Below, piece by piece: positions 1-5,110 of a DNA stretch of 5,216 bases; the first letter of the stretch is position 1; every line of letters starts with the position of its first letter. The position numbers were made by a program, and so were the translations under genes. The notes under the pieces were generated by a model, which saw only the letters and a list, made by a program, of their open reading frames with translations, did no database searches and was not told the DNA's origin. The DNA is from an uncultured Eubacterium sp. GTDB lineage: Bacteria > Bacillota_A > Clostridia > Lachnospirales > Lachnospiraceae. The stretch lies in NCBI GenBank assembly GCA_948759685.1, contig CAQBGY010000041.1, positions 409 through 5,624 on the forward strand, written 5' to 3'.

Positions 1-395
1 ACGAAAAAGAGGATATCGTTGCTGTTTTCCCTAAAAAACACAAGCTTTCTGCTTGTAATGAAATACTGGAAGTAAGTGAATTATCTGATTTTCCTTTGGC
101 GATTCCTTTTGACTGTCTGGATATCGTCTATACAGTCTTTGGACATTATCTGTTGTCACCAAATGTTGCTATTATCACTTCTCCAAAAAATACTGCTGTA
201 GAATGGGCGAGATCATTTGGATGTGTTGCGTTAATTTCAATGACGGAAGATGATACGGATATTGCCAAGGATATGTGTATCAAAAAAATAAACGACCCTA
301 ACATGTATATTATGAGTGCTTTTATTACACATAAAGAATCTGTTCTTTCAGATATTGCCAGAGATTTCTTACTGGAACATGTAACATCCATTTAA
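1..395 (+). CDS. LysR-type transcriptional regulator, C-terminal part (5' end outside window)
   Basis: The frame is open from the first full codon at base 3 to TAA at 393-395, giving 130 residues with no start in the window that needs to be invoked; the TTG at 96 lies inside the domain and is not a believable start. The sequence resembles the second half of a LysR effector-binding domain. Near its start it has the strand V-A-V-F-P-K-K-H-K-L-S, matching the usual 'hydrophobic-P-x-x-H-P-L' segment. A middle stretch (A-R-S-F-G-C-V-A-L-I) corresponds to the 'v-x-x-G-x-G-i-x-l-l-P' region. The end (A-F-I-T-H-K-E-S-V-L-S-D-I-A-R-D-F-L) matches the C-terminal 'r-k-x-x-x-l-s-x-a-x-x-x-F-l' helix. Family members are about 300 residues, so roughly 170 N-terminal residues including the winged helix-turn-helix lie off the left edge. 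The target genes and effector cannot be told. It belongs to the host flank and seems unrelated to the mobile element. Confidence 0.75.
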   Translation, partial: EKEDIVAVFPKKHKLSACNEILEVSELSDFPLAIPFDCLDIVYTVFGHYLLSPNVAIITSPKNTAVEWARSFGCVALISMTEDDTDIAKDMCIKKINDPNMYIMSAFITHKESVLSDIARDFLLEHVTSI

Positions 396-421
396 TTATC
401 AATGTCACAGTTTGTCTCTTT

Positions 422-451
422 TCATGAAATCAGGATTTTCATCATAGACTA
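422..451 (+). promoter_or_regulatory. Possible sporulation-type (sigma-E/sigma-K-like) promoter of the deacetylase gene
   Basis: The bases CATAGACT at 443-450 match the Bacillus sigma-E -10 consensus CATACAMT at seven of eight positions, and CATAGACTA (443-451) fits the sigma-K pattern CATANNNTA. About 14 bases upstream, TCATGAA (422-428) only loosely resembles a sigma-E -35 box. Initiation would be near 457, leaving a short leader that contains the GAGGAG ribosome binding site at 465-470. B. subtilis pdaB is known to be sigma-E dependent, which makes the match attractive. The weak -35 keeps confidence low, and no good sigma-A promoter was seen in the 395-477 gap. Confidence 0.3.
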
Positions 452-476
452 TAACAAGCACTTTGAGGAGAAGCCT

Positions 477-1229
477 ATGGCAAATCCAGAGCAAACAAGT
501 TTATTTAAAAGGAGCATACTATGGCTGTGTGTATTACTGGCTGTAGTTGGTCTTACATATTATTATGAGGAAAATCTATTCAGAGATGGATGGGAAGCAC
601 TAACCGCTTCTACCGCTACCAAAGAACTACCAATTTATAACGTTCAGACAGATAAAAAACAGGTTGCACTTTCCTTTGATGCAGCATGGGGGAATGAAGA
701 TACAAAAACAATTTTAGATACACTCAAAAAATATAAAATTCATGTTACTTTTTTCATGACTGGCGGCTGGGTTGAAAGTTATCCCGATGATGTAAAAGCA
801 ATTCAAAAAGCCGGACACGACCTTGGAAACCATAGCGAGAACCACAAACATATGCCACAACTGAGTACATCCGGCATGTGTGACGAATTAAATAAAGTAA
901 CCGAAAAAGTCAAAAACCTTACCGGCACTACAATGTGTTTATTCCGACCGCCTTATGGTGACTATGACAATAATTTAATTATTCAGGCAAAAAATTGTGG
1001 TTATTATACGATACAATGGAACGTGGATAATGACCATACAAATGGAAGAAAATTAAATCTTCCATTTGATATCTATTTTGTCATCATAAACATATATTCT
1101 TTCTATGTAGTTTTGAACCACTTTTTTCTTCTCATCAAACATAAGTTTTTTGAAAGATATTGGTTCTATTTTTTTTGCCTTTCCTTTTTTCGTAAGCATC
1201 TTGTTAATCGCATTTTTCTTTTTATCTAA
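477..1229 (+). pseudogene. PdaB-like polysaccharide deacetylase, 5' portion of a gene interrupted by the mobile element
   Basis: I place the start at ATG 477 because GAGGAG (465-470) lies 6 bases upstream; the in-frame ATG at 402 has no such site. Residues 12-30 form one membrane-spanning segment, a signal anchor that puts the catalytic domain outside the membrane. The carbohydrate esterase family 4 (NodB-type) domain then begins. Motif 1 is S-F-D-A-A-W-G with Asp68; the variant without a second Asp is also seen in PdaB. Motif 2 is H-S-E-N-H (His119, His123). Motif 3 is R-P-P-Y-G (157-161). The family deacetylates peptidoglycan-type sugars, and PdaB itself is a sporulation protein. Similarity ends after W-N-V-D (residue 184, base 1028), where relatives continue with a D-W motif and a later L-L-H motif. 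The frame runs on to a stop at 1227-1229 through recombinase DNA on the opposite strand, coding a low-complexity tail. About 60-70 C-terminal residues are missing, so the product is probably inactive unless the element excises. Confidence 0.8.
1040..1067. repeat. Perfect 9-bp inverted repeat at the recombinase 3' end, next to the element junction
   Basis: AAATGGAAG (1040-1048) and CTTCCATTT (1059-1067) are exact reverse complements separated by 10 A/T bases. The right arm covers codons near the end of the recombinase, and its stop codon (1053-1055) lies in the loop. Neither strand has a T-run after the stem, so it does not look like a normal intrinsic terminator. Lying within about 40 bases of the inferred crossover, it could be an arm of the recombinase attachment site, but this is speculation. 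Confidence 0.45.
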
Positions 1230-2543
1230 CTTTTCTATTTCACTGTTTATATATTTCATAGTGACTGCTGACGCATCACTAATAGATTTTATTAATCTGT
1301 CAATTTGTTCCTCAATCTTTGCAAGCTCTAATTTATTTTCTTCCTGATTAGTTATCTCAATCTCTTCAACCTCTTCCGCTGCACTTACTGAAATTATTTT
1401 CTCAATCTCATTTTCTATTATCTGTTCGGCTTCTTCTATATTAATGTTAAATTTACTTACCGGACAAATGTGGGCATTTGTATGCCCGGAACAAACTAAA
1501 TACTTTTTTGTATCTTTAACACCTTGATACACCATTACTTTTAGTGCATATCCACATTTTCCACACTTAATCAATCCTGTAAGCCATGTGTGTTTTCCTG
1601 CTCCTGAGTTTTTGATCTGAGAGTTCTTGTCCAATTTTCTGTTACATTCTAGCCATACCTTGCTTTCAACAACACCCGGAATATTTAATAATGAAACTGT
1701 TTGATTCGGAGACTTTGTCCAATCCCGCTTACTGTTGGATGATATATACTGTTTCTTTCCTACAACGAATGCAGCATTTTCTCCATTCCACTCTTCGATA
1801 GGATTACTAAACTTGTACCCCTTCTCTTTAAAATACATATAAACAAATATATCAGCTTTTACATAAACCGGATTCTTTAACAAGCGTGATAAAGAAACAT
1901 TATTCCAGACGATTTTCTGTACTGTTTCTAACTGTTGTCCTATTCTCAATTTTGCTAATTTCCCAAGTGACATATCTTCTTTTGCATACTGTATAAAATT
2001 GTCTATCATGATATCTATATCTTTATTTGTTACTAATGTAGGATATTTCATTCCGTCATAATAACATGTATCATTTTCAAATCCAAAAGGTGCCGGTCCT
2101 CCCGGCCACACTTTTCTTTTTATTCTTTCATAATAATTATCAACACATCTCTCTGATATTGTTTCTCTCTCTAATTGTGCAAATATCATCAATATGAAAA
2201 GCATAGCTCGTCCCATTGGGGTTGATGTGTCAAACTTTTCATTAATTGAAATAAAATCCACATTGTACTTTTGAAGGATCTCCCAATGAAATGCAAAATC
2301 CAAAAGAGAACGACTGAACCTATCTATTTTGTATACGATAATTCTTTTAATCCTACCTTTTTTTACTTCTCTCATCATCTGTAAGAAATCTGGTCTATTG
2401 GTATTTTTTCCACTAAATCCTTTATCTTTGAATATCATATATCCATCGGGGGATTTAGATTCCGGGATACAAAAGTTAATTTGTGACTCTATGGAAATAC
2501 TATCTTTTTTATCTACTGACTGGCGTGCATATATTGCGTCCAT
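1053..2543 (-). CDS. Large serine recombinase (site-specific integrase/resolvase family)
   Basis: The protein has 496 residues, normal to slightly short for the clostridial TnpX-type group. It cuts and rejoins DNA at attachment sites through a covalent serine intermediate, to integrate or excise its element. The N-terminal resolvase domain (about 1-140) has Y-A-R-Q-S with nucleophile Ser9 and Arg7, D-R-F-S-R (74-78) with the active-site arginines Arg75 and Arg78, and the long helix around M-G-R-A-M-L-F. The 'Recombinase' DNA-binding domain follows, with G-P-A-P-F-G-F at 149-155. A zinc ribbon with Cys327, Cys330, Cys351 and Cys360 comes next, and a charged helical stretch at about 400-455 is probably the coiled coil that controls directionality. 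All key residues are present, so it looks functional. The start at 2543 is supported by GAGGA in the 9-base gap after the small upstream gene, suggesting translation from one operon mRNA. Its 3' end faces the deacetylase junction. No intrinsic terminator follows, so read-through antisense to the deacetylase fragment is possible. Confidence 0.95.
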   Translation of the reverse strand: MDAIYARQSVDKKDSISIESQINFCIPESKSPDGYMIFKDKGFSGKNTNRPDFLQMMREVKKGRIKRIIVYKIDRFSRSLLDFAFHWEILQKYNVDFISINEKFDTSTPMGRAMLFILMIFAQLERETISERCVDNYYERIKRKVWPGGPAPFGFENDTCYYDGMKYPTLVTNKDIDIMIDNFIQYAKEDMSLGKLAKLRIGQQLETVQKIVWNNVSLSRLLKNPVYVKADIFVYMYFKEKGYKFSNPIEEWNGENAAFVVGKKQYISSNSKRDWTKSPNQTVSLLNIPGVVESKVWLECNRKLDKNSQIKNSGAGKHTWLTGLIKCGKCGYALKVMVYQGVKDTKKYLVCSGHTNAHICPVSKFNINIEEAEQIIENEIEKIISVSAAEEVEEIEITNQEENKLELAKIEEQIDRLIKSISDASAVTMKYINSEIEKLDKKKNAINKMLTKKGKAKKIEPISFKKLMFDEKKKVVQNYIERIYVYDDKIDIKWKI

Positions 2544-2552
2544 ACTGTCCTC

Positions 2553-2693
2553 TTATGCTTTGTTTTTATAATATATGTTTTCATTATTATTTAGTATTCT
2601 TACGCAAGTTAAATAAATTTCCCTACTTCTTTTTTCTTTTTCTTTTTTGTTGTTTTCTGATAGATAGTGATGTTCAACATTAATTTTGTTCAT
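2553..2693 (-). CDS. 46-residue basic small protein upstream of and coupled to the recombinase
   Basis: This short gene is read from ATG at 2693-2691 to TAA at 2555-2553. A perfect GGAGG (2705-2701) lies 7 bases before the ATG, and the stop is only 9 bases from the recombinase ATG, so the two are very likely one operon. The protein starts M-N-K-I-N-V-E-H-H-Y-L-S. It then has a strongly charged segment (K-K-E-K-E-K-R-S-R-E, residues 16-25), a short hydrophobic patch (I-Y-L-T-C-V-R-I-L, 26-34) and an Asn/Lys-rich tail. I recognise no family. It has no signal peptide or membrane segment; the size and charge would suit a DNA-binding accessory factor, such as a recombination directionality factor, but equally a mere leader peptide that brings ribosomes to the recombinase start. 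The existence of the gene rests on the ribosome binding site, spacing and frame; the function is unknown. Confidence 0.6.
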   Translation of the reverse strand: MNKINVEHHYLSENNKKEKEKRSREIYLTCVRILNNNENIYYKNKA

Positions 2694-2721
2694 ACAAATA
2701 CCTCCGTTTACTCTATGTATA

Positions 2722-2853
2722 TTAAATGTAAGAGTTCATTATTACCATTTTTCTTACCATATATAACCAGGTTGCCAACCTGCATATATCTCTCAATATC
2801 TGCCGATGCTTATCGCCAGCGACTCCTCGATTCAAGCCAAGCCGAAGTATCAT
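2722..2853 (-). CDS. Possible 43-residue small ORF in the recombinase leader (stop-start overlap with another short ORF)
   Basis: On the minus strand ATG at 2853-2851 opens a 43-codon frame ending at TAA 2724-2722, about 16 bases before the GGAGG of the 46-residue gene. Its peptide (M-I-L-R-L-G-L-N-R-G...) is Arg/Leu-rich. A second frame ending exactly at its start (TAATG overlap) encodes 27 codons from ATG 2936, with a K-K-E-R-A-I-G-I-S-R segment. TAATG overlaps are typical of translational coupling, and AAGGG lies just upstream, though only 3 bases from the ATG. The 27-codon frame has no visible ribosome binding site. Because the region is GC-richer, stop codons are rarer by chance in all frames, and the same bases may instead be a structured RNA. 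I regard coding as possible, not shown. Confidence 0.22.
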   Translation of the reverse strand: MILRLGLNRGVAGDKHRQILRDICRLATWLYMVRKMVIMNSYI

Positions 2854-2983
2854 TATCCCTTCAATGTGTCATCGCTTGGTATCCGGCTGATACCAATTGC
2901 CCTTTCTTTTTTACCGCTCACTGCTTTACAGGTCATGGCGAAGATTGGTGCTGCTCTACAAATCCGGAACGTATTATATATGG
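2757..2983 (-). ncRNA. Candidate structured leader RNA of the recombinase operon (GC-rich island with nested inverted repeats)
   Basis: Most of the 477-base gap between the 46-residue gene and the XRE gene is this island. GC is about 47% (98 of 210 bases, 2761-2970), well above the A/T-rich flanks. Exact 10-base arms, CCATATATAA at 2757-2766 and TTATATATGG at 2974-2983, could close the whole domain. Inside are TTGGTATC/GATACCAA (2876-2883 with 2889-2896), CAGGTTG/CAACCTG (2768-2774 with 2776-2782), and CTG-CGAT/ATCG-CAG (2800-2819, one mismatch). A fourth pairing, 2822-2826 with 2844-2848, is complete with a G-U pair only in the minus-strand RNA. ACCAAT (2892-2897) could instead pair with ATTGGT (2944-2949), which would break the 2876-2896 hairpin, so two exclusive folds are possible. 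The strand is inferred from that G-U pair and the promoter at 3031-3059. I recognise no known RNA family; a remnant of another mobile element or short coding frames remain alternatives. Confidence 0.35.
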
Positions 2984-3004
2984 CTATGTGATTGTCAAAG
3001 TACT

Positions 3005-3021
3005 TATCTATATTATAGATA
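3005..3021. promoter_or_regulatory. 17-base perfect palindrome, candidate operator
   Basis: TATCTATA (3005-3012) and TATAGATA (3014-3021) are exact reverse complements around one central base. The palindrome lies just inside the predicted transcript of the minus-strand promoter (start near 3024), a usual place for a repressor to block transcription. The XRE regulator encoded about 150 bases away is the natural candidate ligand. A half site TATCTA recurs at 3045-3050, inside the promoter spacer. In DNA this AT-rich a chance palindrome is possible, so the role is inferred. Confidence 0.35.
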
Positions 3022-3030
3022 TTATTTTAA

Positions 3031-3059
3031 ATTCTACTCTTATTTATCTATTTTGTCAA
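3031..3059 (-). promoter_or_regulatory. Strong sigma-A-type promoter driving the leader, small gene and recombinase
   Basis: Read on the minus strand, a perfect TTGACA (3059-3054), a 17-base spacer and TAGAAT (3036-3031, one mismatch to TATAAT) form a near-consensus promoter, with initiation expected near 3024. No other gene start lies between here and the small gene at 2693, so the mRNA would carry a leader of about 330 bases. A second minus-strand TTGACA (2998-2993) precedes a perfect TATAAT (2978-2973), but the 14-base spacing is too short for a good promoter. Confidence 0.6.
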
Positions 3060-3080
3060 TATTTATTTATTTGTTATGCA
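3053..3080 (+). promoter_or_regulatory. Possible promoter for the XRE regulator, back to back with the recombinase promoter
   Basis: TTGTCA (3053-3058), 16 bases, then TGT-TATGCA (-10 at 3075-3080 with an extended TGn) could start transcription rightward near 3087. The -35 bases are the same ones used as TTGACA on the other strand, so the promoters would share a face of DNA. The -10 is poor. An alternative is TATACT at 3123-3128, which has no clear -35. A promoter somewhere in this interval is likely; which one is uncertain. Confidence 0.25.
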
Positions 3081-3170
3081 GATATTTAAACTTAGGTTAT
3101 TTCACTTATCTTCAAAAAAACTTATACTATAAATTAATATGTGTGTATTCACTTTTTTGAGGAGTTATTT

Positions 3171-3569
3171 ATGAACAAACTATCTGAACGATTAAGAGAA
3201 TTGAGAATATCGAATCAGTTAACACAAGTTCAATTAGCAAAACTAATGCACATAGGACAATCTACCTATTCAAGTTGGGAATCAGGAAATTTTTATCCTG
3301 ATATAGACAAAATTCTATGGTTATGCAATTTTTACAAGGTATCTGCGGATTACATTTTAGGCAGGACCAACTCTTTTACCGATAAAAACAACAACATAAC
3401 AACTGAATCTTCTGATATATCTAACACAGACGAAAATGAGAAAATAACAAATTATTACAATCGTCTGAACGAAGAAAATCAGGACTATATTCGTGGCGAG
3501 ATGGTAAAGTTATACAGAGAACAGAAAAATGATGCTGTAGAAAATACCAGTGAGAAGAAAATTGGTTAA
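3171..3569 (+). CDS. XRE-family helix-turn-helix transcriptional regulator
   Basis: I choose ATG 3171 because GAGGAG (3159-3164) sits 6 bases before it; a GTG at 3141 upstream would add ten residues unlike the family. The product is 132 residues. Residues 4-64 form a classic Cro/C1-type HTH domain: L-S-E-R-L-R-E-L-R, then L-T-Q-V-Q-L-A-K-L-M as helix 2, S-T-Y-S-S-W-E-S-G as the recognition helix region, and V-S-A-D-Y-I-L-G as the domain end. A polar Asn/Asp/Ser-rich linker follows (about 66-92), then a helix (Y-Y-N-R-L-N-E-E-N-Q-D-Y-I) of the sort found at the C-terminus of many clostridial phage and element repressors. No protease or metal-binding domain is seen. Its position beside the recombinase promoter region and before the NERD gene suggests it represses the element's own promoters. 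The stop codon overlaps the first bases of the palindrome at 3568. Confidence 0.9.
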   Translation: MNKLSERLRELRISNQLTQVQLAKLMHIGQSTYSSWESGNFYPDIDKILWLCNFYKVSADYILGRTNSFTDKNNNITTESSDISNTDENEKITNYYNRLNEENQDYIRGEMVKLYREQKNDAVENTSEKKIG

Positions 3570-3594
3570 CTTCGGTTCCGGTGGAACTGAAGTT
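3568..3594. repeat. Single 27-base hairpin repeat between the XRE and NERD genes
   Basis: This palindrome has the arms AACTTCGGTTCC (3568-3579) and GGAACTGAAGTT (3583-3594), pairing over 12 positions with one G-T wobble. It begins inside the XRE stop codon. It belongs to the same sequence family as the four tandem copies at 5071-5216. The bases after it on the plus strand (GAAAAATAG) are not T-rich, so it is not a standard terminator for the regulator; on the minus strand a weak T-rich tail (AATTTTCTTCTC) follows. It may partly attenuate read-through into the NERD gene or act as a transcript-end stabiliser. Confidence 0.75.
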
Positions 3595-3668
3595 GAAAAA
3601 TAGTGTGAAAAACTTACTTATTATCAAATAATTATAAAATACCAATAATTTTAAGGGGGGATAAATTA

Positions 3669-5063
3669 ATGTCCAAAAAATACATAAACTATAGAGATGC
3701 TATCGGTTCTACATATTTAGTTATTAATTACATATTCATTTTTTACCTTCTTTTATTACAACTACCAATTTTATTTCCAACTTTATTTTTTTGCCATATT
3801 CATTTGATTCTTCAAGTTCTTTTTGCTTATTTTGCATGTGCAGTCTTTGCTTACTTTTTTATTAACCCTATTACCTCTTTGGTTACTAGAGTTATCATTT
3901 CATTCTCTTACTCGTTATGTTTTATTAATTTAACAAGAAAATATCAATTTGATAAAGCATTACACTTAGATGCACTCTGGTTGCTAATCATAAGTATTTT
4001 ATTCTTTACACTAATATTAAAATGGCAGTCAATATGCTATATTGGCGTGCAATCAAATGCTGTTCCATTTGCTCGTAAAAATAAGAAAAAATATAATTAC
4101 AATTCCGCAATTTTCCAAGAAAATGTTTATGTTAATCATACTGCTCCCGTTTCGCAGCTAAGTAATTATATACCGACTAAAAACATAACCATAATAAATT
4201 TGTATTCTAAAGACTACATCTATAAAAAGTTTTCCAATACTCTTTTTAACGAAAAAAGACTAACAAGATTAAAAACTGAAAATATCTTTACTGAAAAAGG
4301 ATTTAATCGATATCTCAACGTAATTAAGGGAATTCATGGGGAAAATAATATTTTAAAACAACTGGAAGTTTTAAATATTAAAAATGCTATCTGCCTACAC
4401 AATGCTTGTTTTAGAACTACTAATGTAGCAATACACGAATTTGATTTTATTCTGATTACTTCCTATTGTATTTTTATTATTGAATCCAAATATAGATCTT
4501 GTGAAAATGTTATATTTAATGGGAGTGAATACTTTGAACAAAAGTTTCTAAATAAAAAAGAGGAAAAGCAAGAAAATCCTCTTATTCAATTACTTGCTCA
4601 AAAAAACCATTTAACCAACATATTAAAATCTAGAAATTACAATATTCCTATATATGCCTTTTTGGTTTACTCTGGTTTAGATAATATGAATCCTAAAATA
4701 GAGGTGCGAAATGATACATTAATTGAATGTAAGTTCATATGCAACTATTCTAATTTATCTAATCGATTAATGGAACAATTAAATAAATGCCAAAATCCAA
4801 ATAGACAAATTCTCTCATATGATGAAATAAAAGAATTAAGCACATCAATACAAAATTTATGCTATTTCCCATATAAATTATTTCTTCCTAAAGAGGATTA
4901 TTTTGTTAATGCTGATGATTTCAACATCTCTAATTGCCAGCATAAAGATATCATGATTCCTATGTATTCACAAAAAACAAATCGTTTCATTTTAGTTTGC
5001 CCTAAAAGTTATTCTTTAGATGACGACTCTGAGAATTGGTCGTGCCCTCATAAACCATTATAG
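3669..5063 (+). CDS. Membrane-anchored NERD-domain (nuclease-related) protein
   Basis: The start at 3669 follows a G-rich ribosome binding site (AAGGGGGG, 3653-3660) at 8 bases. The protein has 464 residues. Hydrophobic segments at about 17-37, 43-65, 68-88 and 99-119 indicate four membrane passes, leaving the rest probably in the cytoplasm. A linker (120-215) leads to a NERD domain at about 218-335: G-I-H-G-E (Glu225), H-E-F-D-F (Asp259), I-E-S-K (Glu272 and Lys274) and N-P-L-I-Q (303-307). These correspond to the PD-(D/E)xK-like residues of the family, so nuclease activity is possible; family members have seldom been tested. The tail has Cys423-x-His425, Cys444, and Cys459-x-His461, which may be a degenerate zinc ribbon as in other NERD proteins. 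It lies 99 bases after the XRE gene on the same strand and is bracketed by copies of one palindrome family. Its role is unknown; an accessory or defence function is plausible but not shown. Confidence 0.8.
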   Translation: MSKKYINYRDAIGSTYLVINYIFIFYLLLLQLPILFPTLFFCHIHLILQVLFAYFACAVFAYFFINPITSLVTRVIISFSYSLCFINLTRKYQFDKALHLDALWLLIISILFFTLILKWQSICYIGVQSNAVPFARKNKKKYNYNSAIFQENVYVNHTAPVSQLSNYIPTKNITIINLYSKDYIYKKFSNTLFNEKRLTRLKTENIFTEKGFNRYLNVIKGIHGENNILKQLEVLNIKNAICLHNACFRTTNVAIHEFDFILITSYCIFIIESKYRSCENVIFNGSEYFEQKFLNKKEEKQENPLIQLLAQKNHLTNILKSRNYNIPIYAFLVYSGLDNMNPKIEVRNDTLIECKFICNYSNLSNRLMEQLNKCQNPNRQILSYDEIKELSTSIQNLCYFPYKLFLPKEDYFVNADDFNISNCQHKDIMIPMYSQKTNRFILVCPKSYSLDDDSENWSCPHKPL

Positions 5064-5110
5064 AAAAAATAACTTTGGTCCCTCCGGAACCGAAGTTATT
5101 TTCATCTTTT
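5064..5110 (+). terminator. Probable bidirectional intrinsic terminator after the NERD gene (first repeat copy)
   Basis: The first 27-base palindrome (5071-5097) starts 7 bases after the NERD stop. On the plus strand its stem is followed by ATTTTCATCTTTT; on the minus strand it is followed by ATTTTTTCTA, an even better T-run. The stem pairs over about 12 positions with a T-G wobble and one C-A mismatch. The geometry fits an intrinsic terminator in both directions. Confidence 0.55.

Noticed and set aside
424..442. Inverted repeat ATGAAA/TTTCAT as a terminator of the LysR gene
   Set aside because: The stem is 6 bases, mostly A/T, and no T-run follows on either strand.
402..476. Upstream ATG at 402 as the deacetylase start
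   Set aside because: There is no ribosome binding site before 402, whereas ATG 477 has GAGGAG at 6 bases and gives the usual short cytoplasmic tail before the membrane anchor.
1150..2571. Plus-strand frames at 1150-1347 and 2329-2571
   Set aside because: They lie antisense to the well-supported recombinase gene and have low-complexity Phe/Leu/Ser-rich translations.
2667..3160. Plus-strand frames of 61-140 codons across the GC-rich island
   Set aside because: They overlap in different frames, lack convincing ribosome binding sites, and start or end in AT-rich flanks with low-complexity Tyr/Leu/Ile tails. They are most likely open only because the island has fewer stop codons.
3141..3170. GTG at 3141 as the XRE start
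   Set aside because: ATG 3171 has GAGGAG at ideal spacing and begins exactly with the usual N-terminal residues of the HTH domain.
3568..3594. Palindrome as a normal intrinsic terminator of the XRE gene
   Set aside because: The plus-strand sequence after the stem is A-rich (GAAAAATAG), not T-rich, so plus-strand termination is not supported by the sequence.
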